A DNA stretch of 13,364 nucleotides from Bordetella parapertussis (GCA_943331855.1 CALQNE010000071.1:1-13364); one strand, 5' to 3'; shown: positions 6,173 through 13,364, numbered from the stretch's first letter. Program-made: numbers and translations. The notes: generated by a model from the letters alone, not told the origin.

Positions 6173-8050
6173 TCAACCACCGCCGTATAGATATTTAGGG
6201 AGCCACAAGGTCATGCCGGGCCATGCGTACATGATCGCCATGCAAATAATCACGATAAACATATAAGGCATCATGCCAGCAAAAATCTGATTCAAGGTGA
6301 CGTGCGGTGGTGCCACGCCTTTCAGATAAAACGCCGACATGGCTACAGGTGGTGACAAGAAAGCGGCTTGCAGGTTTACAAAGACCAAGGTCCCCCACAG
6401 AATGGGATCAATGCCGAAATGCGTGAGCATTGGCAAAAAGATTGGCACAAAAATCACGATGATTTCAGTCCATTCAAGTGGCCAGCCCAGAACAAAAATC
6501 AAAGCCTGTGACAGCAGCATAAATTGCAGTGGTGAGAGATTCATACTCAGCACCCAGGTCTCAATGATTTGTTGCCCGCCTAAAATCGCGAAGACCGCAG
6601 AGAACAAGGCAGAGCCGACAAATAACCAGCAAACCATCGAAGTTGTTTTGGTGGTTAAGAACACCGCTTGTTTCATGCGCTCAAACGTGAACGCGCCCGA
6701 TGACCAGGCCAGTAAGAACGCGCCGGCCGCACCAATTGCCGCAGACTCAGTTGCCGTGGTGATCCCCAGCAAGATGACCGCCAGCACCACCACAGTCAAA
6801 ATCCCCAACGGCATGACCGACTCAACCAGCAGCTTCAGGATTTCAAACTGTTCATCTTTTAATTTGCGGTAATAGTTGATCAGCAGCAGTACGGTCAGAA
6901 ACGACGTAATCCAGAAGTAGAGATAAAAGTTACTAGAAGGTGGGGTGTAGACGTCTGCTTTTTGACTGTCAGCGTTTTCGGGATCCGCATCCAAAGCAAT
7001 GAGGCCACCGCTGCTGCTCGACGAGCGCGAGCTTGTTGCGCTGTCAGCACCGATTTCGACCAACACTTCTTCTTGCGCTTTAGCCGGCGCTTGTGAGGTG
7101 GGGCCAGAAAGTGGCTTAGCCAGAACAAGCACCGCTTGGGCTTCGTCGAATTGGGTTTTGGGATGAATGACCACATACCACCAGGTACCGGCGATGAGCG
7201 CGATCGTCATGATCATCGGAAACAGCGCAGAAATCAGGTTCTTGATAATGCGGCCATAGGTCACGCGCGTACCCTCGGGCGCGTTGAGTAAAGGTCCGGG
7301 AGCGAAGGCAGCCTTAACGGTTGCGATCAACAAGTTGGCCGAGTAATGATCCCGTAGGTAAGCGACTGGCGCAGGGATCGGGACCTTCAATTGCTCGGGT
7401 GGCAGTTTTGGCGCAATCTTTGGATCAATGAGTGCCCAACCGATGACATAGATTAAATACAGCAACGCCAGAAAAAATCCTGGCAGCATGGCAGCGGCGT
7501 ACAGCTTGACTACGGATTGACCGGCCACCGCAGCGTACACAATAATCATGACCGAGGGCGGGATCAGGATGCCGAGCGTACCTCCGGCAGTGATGACACC
7601 ACTGGCCAAGCGCACGTCGTAGCCCGCATTGAGCATGGGCTTGAGCGCAATCACGCCCATCAGAACCACAACCGCGCCGACTAAGCCGCTGGCAATACCC
7701 CAGAACGTACAAATAACCAAGGTTGCAACCGCGAGTGAGGCAGGCATGCCTCTAAAAGCGAGTTGAACGCTATGGAACATCTTGTCGACTAAGGCACCAC
7801 GCTCCATGACGTAGCCCATCAGTACAAAGAGCGGAATCGACAATAGCGTGTCGTTCGTCATCCCTCCGTAGGTGCGCTGAACCATCAGAGCAAAGATTTT
7901 ATTGTTTGTCCAGACGTCACTTGGATCATAAAAAGCAAAAAAGCCAAAGGCCATCCCCAAGCCCATCAGGGTAAAGGCGGTAGGAAAGCCCAACATAATG
8001 ACAACAACAATCAGGCCTAGCATCAAGAGGCCGAGATACGGATCACTCAT
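6173..8050 (-). CDS. dctM: TRAP transporter large permease, enlarged form (DctM/FcbT3 type)
   Basis: Ion-driven inner-membrane transport subunit of a TRAP importer. It has 625 residues, against about 430 for standard DctM. The N-terminal half is canonical (GFPTAFTLMG at 21-30, IPLFVLMGYVMERG at 72-85, GGTLGILIPPSVMIIVY at 156-172), and so is the C-terminal half (TTATESAAIGA at 431-441, FLSPPVAMSAFYLKGV at 564-579). Between them, about residues 211-410 form an insertion with two extra hydrophobic segments (274-295, 376-392) around a hydrophilic loop containing ADSATSSRSSSSSGG (335-349). The frame is open throughout and both ends match the family, so this is not a frameshift. The ATG overlaps the dctQ stop (ATGA), with AAAGGAGA 6 bases upstream, indicating translational coupling. 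Extended large permeases occur in some TRAP systems; how unusual this loop is remains uncertain. Confidence 0.93.
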   Translation of the reverse strand: MSDPYLGLLMLGLIVVVIMLGFPTAFTLMGLGMAFGFFAFYDPSDVWTNNKIFALMVQRTYGGMTNDTLLSIPLFVLMGYVMERGALVDKMFHSVQLAFRGMPASLAVATLVICTFWGIASGLVGAVVVLMGVIALKPMLNAGYDVRLASGVITAGGTLGILIPPSVMIIVYAAVAGQSVVKLYAAAMLPGFFLALLYLIYVIGWALIDPKIAPKLPPEQLKVPIPAPVAYLRDHYSANLLIATVKAAFAPGPLLNAPEGTRVTYGRIIKNLISALFPMIMTIALIAGTWWYVVIHPKTQFDEAQAVLVLAKPLSGPTSQAPAKAQEEVLVEIGADSATSSRSSSSSGGLIALDADPENADSQKADVYTPPSSNFYLYFWITSFLTVLLLINYYRKLKDEQFEILKLLVESVMPLGILTVVVLAVILLGITTATESAAIGAAGAFLLAWSSGAFTFERMKQAVFLTTKTTSMVCWLFVGSALFSAVFAILGGQQIIETWVLSMNLSPLQFMLLSQALIFVLGWPLEWTEIIVIFVPIFLPMLTHFGIDPILWGTLVFVNLQAAFLSPPVAMSAFYLKGVAPPHVTLNQIFAGMMPYMFIVIICMAIMYAWPGMTLWLPKYLYGGG

Positions 8051-8730
8051 GACTTGTCTCCTTTCAGGCCACCAATGCGATGGTGGGCCTCTTCATCAAT
8101 CGTTTTGGCGCGTGCAATGGCCATATTCTTTGATTCTTCGTCAACATAGGTTGACGCTTGTAGCTGCTGTTCGACCACATCAATTTCTTCGGCGTCTTTT
8201 AGGCGCTCTGGCCATTCGCCAGTGTTCAGGCAAATGACGCAACGAATCATCTCGATGAAGCCTTGCAGAAGCAAGAAGCCGCCGGCTATTGGGATCAAAG
8301 ACTTAAAGTGATAGACCGGTGGGCCATTGGCGATTTGCGTTGTGTGCTCGCCAATGCGCCATGAGTCCGCCGCAAACGTGTAACCGGCGTAGCACAGCGC
8401 AGTCACACCGGGGAGGAAAAAGACGATGTACAAAATCAAATCAAAAGTCGCTTGCGTGCGCGGCTTCATCGAGCCGTACAAAAAATCGCCCCGGACATGG
8501 CCATTTTGGGCCAGGGTGTACGCACCTGACAGCATGATGACGGCACCATATGACATCACGGACAGTTCGCCAATCCATGCTGAGGGTGCATTGAGAATGT
8601 AGCGCCTGAACACGTCGATACACACCATCACCATCAACAAGATGATGAGCCATCCCGAGCCCTTGCCAACGAAGGTACTGATCTCGTCGACGACAAGCAT
8701 CAGTTTTTTAAAATCTCTTTTTGTTTCCAT
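8047..8730 (-). CDS. dctQ: TRAP transporter small permease (DctQ/FcbT2 type)
   Basis: Four-helix membrane partner that couples the TRAP large permease to the receptor; 227 residues. Hydrophobic segments lie at about 27-45, 56-74, 97-117 and 143-166. The family features RRYILNAPSAWIGELS (42-57) and HVRGDFLYGSMKPR (78-91) are clear. A charged tail of about 55 residues (173-227), probably cytoplasmic, follows the last helix. I chose the ATG at 8730: GAAG lies 6 bases upstream. A TTG four codons earlier (8742) is also in frame but has no ribosome-binding site. It overlaps dctM by 4 bases. A strong hairpin terminator lies between it and dctP upstream. Confidence 0.92.
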   Translation of the reverse strand: METKRDFKKLMLVVDEISTFVGKGSGWLIILLMVMVCIDVFRRYILNAPSAWIGELSVMSYGAVIMLSGAYTLAQNGHVRGDFLYGSMKPRTQATFDLILYIVFFLPGVTALCYAGYTFAADSWRIGEHTTQIANGPPVYHFKSLIPIAGGFLLLQGFIEMIRCVICLNTGEWPERLKDAEEIDVVEQQLQASTYVDEESKNMAIARAKTIDEEAHHRIGGLKGDKS

Positions 8731-8759
8731 GATCTGCTTCAATTTTGCGATTTAACGGC

Positions 8760-8795
8760 AAAAAATAATCCGGATAGGCGACTATCCGGATTATT
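8760..8795 (-). terminator. Hairpin plus T-tract between dctP and dctQ (partial terminator)
   Basis: A perfect 14-bp stem, AATAATCCGGATAG (8764-8777) and its complement (8782-8795), encloses the loop GCGA. On the - strand the stem runs into six Ts (8765-8760). This is a textbook intrinsic terminator, but it sits inside the TRAP operon, 18 bases after the dctP stop and 29 bases before dctQ. Read-through must occur unless dctQM has its own promoter; the likely effect is more receptor than permease. Confidence 0.85.
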
Positions 8796-8813
8796 GGTCA
8801 AACCTGCAGGTGC

Positions 8814-9950
8814 TTAAGACTTCTTAGGTGCAAAGTAATGGTCGTAAGCCATTCTGTAATCGACGTTGGTAAAGTTCTGCCACCGACCAGCACGGCGGGC
8901 AAACTCACGTTGCGATTCAAGGACAGCTTTGAAATCTGCATTTTCAGCCGACTTCTTGGCAATGATCGCGTCCCAAGCCTTGAGTTGATCTTCAAGGATA
9001 GACTTAGGCGTTTGGTAGAAACGGACCTTGTCTTCGGTTTGCAATTTAACAAAGTCAGCAGAGTAACGATCGACGGCTTTCCACGACATTTCGGCTGAAG
9101 CAGCTTCAGCTGTAACGTTGATGATCGATTTTAGATCAGCGGGCAGCGCATCATATTTCTTTTTGTTGAACAGGATTTCGAACTGCTCTGAGCACTGATG
9201 AAAACTTTGCAGCATGCAGACTTTTGAAACGTCAGCAAAACCTAGTGCACGATCTGAAGACGCGTTATTGAACTCAGCAGCATCAAGCACGCCGCGATCC
9301 ATTGCAGGCACAATATCTGCACCGCCTAAAGCTTGAACAGATGCACCCATCGCGTTGAAGATTTCAATCGACAGCCCGACAGTGCGGAACTTGAGCCCTT
9401 TGAAGTCTTCAGTTTTGGTAATTGGCTTTTTAAACCAGCCAAGTGGTTGAGTCGGCATTGGGCCAGAAACAAATGACACAACATCCATTTTCAGGCCGGC
9501 GTAGATTTTCTCAAGCAACTGCTTGCCGCCACCGTACTGATGCCAAGAGAGCAGCATGTTGGGATCCATGCCGAAGGCAGGTCCAGAACCCCAGAGTGCC
9601 AGCGCAGCGCTTTTGCCATAGTGGTAGGCCAACACGCCGTGACCACCGTCGAGTGTACCGGTTGACACCGCGTCAAGTAGACCGAAGGCGCCGACGACTG
9701 AGCCGCTTGGCAGCACGTCGATTTTGAGGCGGCCGCCAGACATCGAGTTCACTTTATTTGCGTAGTCGAGCGCGTACTCATGAAAAATGTCTTTCGCGGG
9801 CCAAGTTGATTGAAAGCGGAAGTTAACGGTTTGGGCATTTGACACCATGGGGAAACCCAAGGTAGCCATGCCTGCACCGGCCGCAGTGGCGCCGGTTAAA
9901 AATTTACGGCGAGCTTTTACCGCATTGACTGCTGGCTTGATTGCACTCAT
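8814..9950 (-). CDS. dctP: TRAP transporter periplasmic receptor, Tat-exported (FcbT1/TakP type DctP)
   Basis: Solute-binding receptor that captures a carboxylate in the periplasm and hands it to DctQM; 378 residues. The N-terminus carries a twin-arginine signal (Arg14-Arg15 in ARRKFLTG) followed by a hydrophobic stretch and probable cleavage after SNA39. The sequence WPAKDIFHEYA, GLKFRTVGLSIEIFNAMGA, ADIVPAMDRGVLDAAEFNN and HQCSEQFEILFNK is the pattern of receptors in the 4-chlorobenzoate/oxoacid/lactate group. Arg189 in GLKFRT is at the place of the conserved arginine that binds the ligand carboxylate. The ATG at 9950 has GGAGA 5 bases upstream. It is first in the TRAP set, with a regulatory-looking gap of 174 bases before it. 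A carboxylate ligand is likely; which one is unknown. Confidence 0.93.
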   Translation of the reverse strand: MSAIKPAVNAVKARRKFLTGATAAGAGMATLGFPMVSNAQTVNFRFQSTWPAKDIFHEYALDYANKVNSMSGGRLKIDVLPSGSVVGAFGLLDAVSTGTLDGGHGVLAYHYGKSAALALWGSGPAFGMDPNMLLSWHQYGGGKQLLEKIYAGLKMDVVSFVSGPMPTQPLGWFKKPITKTEDFKGLKFRTVGLSIEIFNAMGASVQALGGADIVPAMDRGVLDAAEFNNASSDRALGFADVSKVCMLQSFHQCSEQFEILFNKKKYDALPADLKSIINVTAEAASAEMSWKAVDRYSADFVKLQTEDKVRFYQTPKSILEDQLKAWDAIIAKKSAENADFKAVLESQREFARRAGRWQNFTNVDYRMAYDHYFAPKKS

Positions 9951-10003
9951 GAAGGTCTCCTCACTGAAATAAAATAAAAACCATGACAGAACTATGACGC
10001 ATG

Positions 10004-10032
10004 AGTATAGATCTCAGCGCTTCCGAATAACC
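10004..10032 (-). promoter_or_regulatory. Possible dctP promoter with weak -35
   Basis: On the - strand TATACT (10009-10004) matches the -10 consensus in 5 of 6 positions. The hexamer 17 bases upstream (10032-10027) is a poor -35 and lies inside the palindrome at 10025-10043, which suggests a promoter needing an activator. The leader to the dctP ATG would be about 45-50 bases. Confidence 0.35.
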
Positions 10033-10047
10033 TAGGGTTATTCCCTA
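10025..10047. promoter_or_regulatory. Overlapping palindromes upstream of dctP
   Basis: GAATAACC (10025-10032) and GGTTATTC (10036-10043) are perfect 8-base arms around TAG. Overlapping them, TAGGG (10033-10037) and CCCTA (10043-10047) mirror each other across five bases. Neither is followed by a T-tract, so a protein-binding site is more likely than a terminator. It shares the CTAGGG core with the palindrome at 3857-3891. Confidence 0.5.
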
Positions 10048-10124
10048 AGATCGTAAAGTTTAGCGTCGAGAAATTTGTCAGTTTCGCGTAATTTCTTTGG
10101 TCAGCGAGCCACGGGTCAAGGCCT

Positions 10125-11702
10125 TCAGCGCGCGTTGGGATTGGGCTTGGGTTCACCAAAGGCTTTGGTGGCCGCGGCTGCTTGAATAATGACTGCGGCA
10201 TCGGCGGGTAATAAAAATCCGGCTTTAATCAGGTCAAGCGAGGCTCCCCGGATGCGATTGACGTAATCGTCTCGATTTTTGTAACGCTCGGCGACTGACG
10301 GCCTTGCGTCATTATTTGTTGCCCGTTGGTTGGCGTCCTTGGCAAAAGGGATATACGAACCCATCAAGCTGCAGCGCGTTTCGGGGGAGTTTTGTCCGCC
10401 GTGCGTGCCAAGCGGTGCGACGAAGTCGGGTAGCCGGACCCCGCCTAAGGCGTTACCGTCAGCATCGAGTTTAGGGACCTGAATGATCGCTTTGGGAAGA
10501 TTGTTCGGTGCGCGAAGTGCCGGTGGAGCCGCTTGCGCGCGCTCAAGGGTCATAAGTTGGTTGGCCGGGGGCTGCCGATTCGAACCCGCCCATTGATCGA
10601 GCTTTAAAAAAGTCGCCCGCGAAATCGGTGTCCAGTCTAGTACACCTTGCGACAGCTTGCAGTGGTCGGGTTTGATCGGAATCAAAACATGCGACGAGCC
10701 TGCGATGTCATACATGCGAACGTTTTCAGGTATCGGCTGATCGGTATCGCCCTCAGCACCCGTGCGTCCGAGCGACGCACGCAGAGAATAATAGTCGGTT
10801 GAGGTGGTGATCAAAACCATCTTAGGGGCGACTTCGCCGCGCGCAACGACCCGCGCTGTAATCTCGCCGATCGTGAGAAGATCGTCGTGTACGCCTGGCA
10901 TGTCAGGGTCATTGAAGTTCGGTGTGCCGTTTGCACTTGATTCAGGACCCGTGCCCGTTTGCATAATCGGCAAAAGCCCCGAGCCTGAAACAAAGACGTG
11001 CATGCCGTCAAAGACACGCTGCTGTCCGGCCATGTTGAAGCCGTTGAGTAAAAAGCTTTTCAGAAAACGTCCGGTTTGTGATTTACCGCTTGCAAGAGTG
11101 CGGCTAATCATTCCGGCAAGCGGATTTGCGTTACCGCTTGAATCTTTTGCTGCGTGCGACAAAAAAATTCCGGCATCGCGCATGATGGCAAAGCCAACGC
11201 CCTCTACGAACCGTTGCTTGCCCTCTGCATCTTTAAATGAAGGTAGATTCGCACCTTGGCCAAGTTCCCAATAGACCTCTGCCACCGAAAATCCGTTGTC
11301 TTGTAAAAAACCCGTACCTTGTTCGAAGGTGCCGGATTGAAAGGGTTCGTCGCGTGGTGAGTTGTAAAGTGCGCTTGCGTAGGCTTTTCCGCGGTTTGGC
11401 ACATCGATTAACAAGGCACCATTGCCGCGGGTTTTGTCCGATGGCATTATTAAGACAAGCTTGGTCGAATACTCGACTTTTCCAGAGGCGTTCACAGGCG
11501 CCCGATCAAGACCCGGAATTTTTTCTGTGGGTGACAATTGTCCGTGCAGTGTCGCGTGCATGATCGTGTAAGCCCCTGAACGAAAGGTGCCGTAGGGCTG
11601 GGTCGACGTCACTTCGAGGCGTGTGATTTCTGCAGCAGCGTGACACGAAAACAGCAAAGTCACCGCTGCATAGAGCGAATGTCGTGAAAGGGCTTTGTAC
11701 AT
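10125..11702 (-). CDS. Exported alpha/beta hydrolase-domain protein
   Basis: 525 residues. A signal peptide of about 24 residues (LYAAVTLLFSCHAAAE) has a probable cleavage after AAA24, so the protein is likely periplasmic. The body matches the large alpha/beta hydrolase-domain family often labelled Abhydrolase_10: LLIDVPNRG (98-105), a V-WELG strand (143-149), the nucleophile elbow SGKSQTGRF with Ser208, RVFDGMHVFVSGSG (229-242), LITTSTDYYSLRASL (297-311) and GSSH with probable catalytic His338. The real substrates of this family are poorly known; an esterase or lactonase would fit next to a Baeyer-Villiger enzyme, but that is inference. The ATG at 11702 has GAGG 5 bases upstream. It lies 74 bases after the CMD-like gene and 174 bases before dctP on the same strand. 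Confidence 0.85.
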   Translation of the reverse strand: MYKALSRHSLYAAVTLLFSCHAAAEITRLEVTSTQPYGTFRSGAYTIMHATLHGQLSPTEKIPGLDRAPVNASGKVEYSTKLVLIMPSDKTRGNGALLIDVPNRGKAYASALYNSPRDEPFQSGTFEQGTGFLQDNGFSVAEVYWELGQGANLPSFKDAEGKQRFVEGVGFAIMRDAGIFLSHAAKDSSGNANPLAGMISRTLASGKSQTGRFLKSFLLNGFNMAGQQRVFDGMHVFVSGSGLLPIMQTGTGPESSANGTPNFNDPDMPGVHDDLLTIGEITARVVARGEVAPKMVLITTSTDYYSLRASLGRTGAEGDTDQPIPENVRMYDIAGSSHVLIPIKPDHCKLSQGVLDWTPISRATFLKLDQWAGSNRQPPANQLMTLERAQAAPPALRAPNNLPKAIIQVPKLDADGNALGGVRLPDFVAPLGTHGGQNSPETRCSLMGSYIPFAKDANQRATNNDARPSVAERYKNRDDYVNRIRGASLDLIKAGFLLPADAAVIIQAAAATKAFGEPKPNPNAR

Positions 11703-11751
11703 GGACGCCTCATAAAAAAAAATAGCTTAAATACATTTGACTTTTAGTGCT

Positions 11752-11765
11752 GCCACAATCGTGGC
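11752..11765. other. Small hairpin between the CMD-like and hydrolase genes
   Basis: GCCAC (11752-11756) and GTGGC (11761-11765) form a 5-bp stem with a four-base loop in the 74-base gap. No T-tract follows directly, although nine Ts (11722-11714, - strand) occur further on, just ahead of the hydrolase ribosome-binding site. Its function is unclear. Confidence 0.25.
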
Positions 11766-11776
11766 GTCGGGTAAGG

Positions 11777-12526
11777 TTATGCGCTGATCGCACTGAGTCC
11801 CATCAACACAGGTGCAAGTCCCGTGTACGGACCAGTTTGAATCACAACCTCGACGACTTCGTTTTGAGTCAGGCCGCAATTTAGGCCCGCTTTGGCAAAC
11901 TTGGTGACGAGACCTGAAAACGTTAACGCGGTGAATGAGGCAATCGCACAAATCGCGCGCTCGCGCATCTCCATACCGGGTCGTTTCCATAGCTCGCCGT
12001 AGCAAAACTGAACGACATCAGGATAAAAGGTCGAGGCAACTGAGTTTTCGGGGTTGGCGTAACCAACATGTCTGCGTTCTGCATGAAGGGTCGTCATGAC
12101 TTCTTGCCCTCTTTGGGCGACCAAGGCTAACGCGTCGTCGCGACTCGGCATGTCTGGCAAAGAGACACCACGTGCATCAAAGACGCGCTGAGATAACGCG
12201 AGGCAGTCTTTGGTCGTGGTTGAAAAGCCTGCATAGATGCCACATTGCATAAAAATTTCATTGATCGTTTGCGCACTTAAACCCGCATCGAGCGCAGCGT
12301 CGATATAGCTCTCTAGTGTAGAAAGTCTGCGGCCCACGCAGAGCGCAGACAGCGTTGCAATCATGCGCGAGGGTAAATCAAGGCCAGGCCTTGACCAGAC
12401 TCGACCAAAAACAAATTCTTGCTCGAATTGATCGAACGCGGCGTGACTGGACTGAGGAGGTGTCGTGCCAAAGAGTTCTTGTTGCTTGCTTTGGCCGAGC
12501 GTACGCAGTTCGAGGCGGTCATTCAT
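11777..12526 (-). CDS. Tandem carboxymuconolactone decarboxylase-like protein
   Basis: 249 residues containing two copies of the CMD fold (family of PcaC and AhpD) on one chain. Copy one is about residues 40-115 (VWSRPGLDLPSR, then GLSAQTINEIFMQCGIYAG at 82-100); copy two is about 178-249 (LWKRPGMEMRER, then GLTQNEVVEVVIQTGPYTG at 218-236). The CxxC pair of AhpD-type peroxidase partners is absent, so a redox role is unlikely. PcaC decarboxylates 4-carboxymuconolactone in the protocatechuate pathway, but many double-domain homologues have no known reaction, so I do not assign pcaC. It is cytoplasmic, with no signal peptide. The ATG at 12526 has GGAG 6 bases upstream. It follows the Bug receptor gene after 92 bases and precedes the exported hydrolase, probably as one transcript. 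Confidence 0.88.
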   Translation of the reverse strand: MNDRLELRTLGQSKQQELFGTTPPQSSHAAFDQFEQEFVFGRVWSRPGLDLPSRMIATLSALCVGRRLSTLESYIDAALDAGLSAQTINEIFMQCGIYAGFSTTTKDCLALSQRVFDARGVSLPDMPSRDDALALVAQRGQEVMTTLHAERRHVGYANPENSVASTFYPDVVQFCYGELWKRPGMEMRERAICAIASFTALTFSGLVTKFAKAGLNCGLTQNEVVEVVIQTGPYTGLAPVLMGLSAISA

Positions 12527-12618
12527 GGGTGTCTCCAGTATCGAATCGATTGTTCGTTCGTTTTTTATTTTGATTGCAGCCGATCATACGGGATGGCGCG
12601 ACTCGGTTCTACCCCTGT

Positions 12619-13364
12619 TTATTCAGGTTGCACGCCCGCATCACTGATCTTTTTGGCCCAGCGTGCGCGATCGTCTTTCATGTATTGCGCAAACGCTTCA
12701 GGGCTTTTAATCAGCATCCGTGCAGAACAACACGACTGCATGCGTGCGGCCACTTCAGGCAAGGCCACCGTTTTGAGCAACGCGGTGCTTAAGGTTTGAA
12801 TAACTGCTGAGGGGGTATTTTTGGGCACCAGCATGCCAACCCAAGTCGTCATTTCAAAGTCTGGGACGCCCGCCTGCGCCATGGTGGGCACATTTTCGAG
12901 TCCAACGATGCGCTCAGGCGAAGTCACTGCCAAGGCCTTGAGCCTTTGTTGCCCTAAATGTGCCTTAGACGTTGTGACATCATTGAACATAAATTTGATT
13001 TGGCCCCCGATCAAATCGGTCACCGCCTGGGGGCTGCTTTTGTAAGGCACGCCCGTCGCGCTCGTATTTGTTTGTTTTAAAAAGGTCGCGCCGGCAATTT
13101 GCCCAACGGTCGCGCCCCAACCAAATGATGCCTTTTCTGGGTTTGCTTTGAGCCAAGCACTCAGCTCTTGGACGCTGTTCACAGGCAAGGTCTCACCGAC
13201 CAATAATGTGTAATAGGCCTCCATGACCCCTCCGACCGAGGCAAAATCACGTTCGGTCTCGTAGGGCAGGTTCTTAAACAAGCTCGGATTCAACGAATGA
13301 ATAGAGGCAGAGGTGACAAAAACGGTGTAGCCGTCTGGTGCCGAGCGCGCGACGGCTTCAGCGC
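12619..13364 (-). CDS. Bug/TctC-family periplasmic receptor (5' end outside window)
   Basis: Periplasmic binding protein of the tripartite tricarboxylate transporter type, a family greatly expanded in Burkholderiales. The visible 248 residues are the C-terminal three quarters of a usual ~320; signal peptide and first strand lie beyond the right edge. The sequence begins AEAVARSAPDGYTVFV and continues through NPSLFKNLPYETERDFA, GVPYKSSPQAVTDLIGGQIKFMFND (split here as GVPYKSSPQAV and DLIGGQIKF), LKALAVTSPERI, VPTMAQAGVPDFE and WVGMLVPKNTP, all typical of Bug proteins. The TTG at 13293 is not the start: the family pattern continues upstream to the edge. Most Bug receptors are orphans without membrane partners nearby, as here. 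The ligand is probably a small carboxylate, but it cannot be named. Confidence 0.93.
   Translation of the reverse strand, partial: AEAVARSAPDGYTVFVTSASIHSLNPSLFKNLPYETERDFASVGGVMEAYYTLLVGETLPVNSVQELSAWLKANPEKASFGWGATVGQIAGATFLKQTNTSATGVPYKSSPQAVTDLIGGQIKFMFNDVTTSKAHLGQQRLKALAVTSPERIVGLENVPTMAQAGVPDFEMTTWVGMLVPKNTPSAVIQTLSTALLKTVALPEVAARMQSCCSARMLIKSPEAFAQYMKDDRARWAKKISDAGVQPE

Noticed and set aside
6339..6872. 177-codon open frame on the + strand inside dctM
   Set aside because: It lies antisense to a clear membrane protein gene and has no family resemblance; it is a shadow of the real gene.
6820..7420. Frameshift or gene fusion as the cause of the long dctM
   Set aside because: The frame is open without a break, both halves are in the normal order, and the extra segment has membrane helices of its own.
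8740..8742. TTG start for dctQ
   Set aside because: The ATG at 8730 has a better-placed ribosome-binding site and gives the usual DctQ N-terminus.
10804..11274. 156-codon open frame on the + strand inside the hydrolase gene
   Set aside because: Antisense shadow of a well-supported gene; no recognisable protein pattern.
11714..11722. Run of nine As (Ts on the - strand) as the T-tract of a terminator
   Set aside because: No stable hairpin directly precedes it on the - strand; the GCCAC/GTGGC hairpin is about 30 bases away.
12553..12563. GTTCGTTCGTT short tandem repeat before the CMD-like gene
   Set aside because: Fewer than three full copies of a four-base unit; likely chance.
13291..13293. 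TTG at 13293 as the start of the Bug receptor
   Set aside because: The frame continues to the right edge with the typical Bug sequence APDGYT, so the true start is outside.

Overview
The window looks like a chromosomal catabolism and uptake region of a betaproteobacterium, most likely Burkholderiales and possibly Alcaligenaceae-like. The reasons are a Bug/TctC-type tripartite receptor, a TRAP system of the FcbT/TakP class, a livFHM operon, a RidA-like protein and a tandem carboxymuconolactone-decarboxylase (CMD) protein, at roughly 50% GC judged by eye. This assignment is inferred from gene families only. No RNA gene, insertion sequence, phage gene or CRISPR array was seen, and no gene-free stretch exceeds 180 bases.

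Left part (1-2384, + strand): the end of a branched-chain amino-acid-type ABC transporter operon, in the order livF (5' end outside the window), livH, livM. A two-step hairpin terminator (2388-2421) closes it and separates it from the convergent genes to the right.

Middle part (2429-9950, - strand; read right to left): a TRAP transporter (receptor dctP, small permease dctQ, enlarged large permease dctM), a RidA/YjgF-like protein, a class B (type I) Baeyer-Villiger monooxygenase, and a 458-residue protein I do not recognise. dctQ/dctM overlap by 4 bases and the RidA-like gene follows at once, so these are translationally linked. A strong hairpin plus T-tract between dctP and dctQ probably makes the receptor in excess over the permease. 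The unrecognised gene has its own sigma70-like promoter buried in a 35-bp near-perfect palindrome. The hexamer CTAGGG/CCCTAG recurs only in gaps: ahead of the unrecognised gene, the monooxygenase and dctP. One regulator may control the cluster.

Right part (10125-13364, - strand): an exported alpha/beta hydrolase-domain protein, a double-domain CMD-like protein, and the 3' three quarters of a Bug-type periplasmic receptor gene.

Working model (inference): the TRAP system imports a carboxylate, perhaps an oxo- or aromatic acid; the monooxygenase inserts oxygen next to a ketone to give an ester or lactone; the RidA-like protein clears a reactive enamine/imine or related side product; the unrecognised 458-residue protein supplies an additional, probably pathway-specific step. 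The exported hydrolase, the CMD protein and the Bug receptor may act on the same or a neighbouring substrate. The substrate cannot be named from sequence alone.
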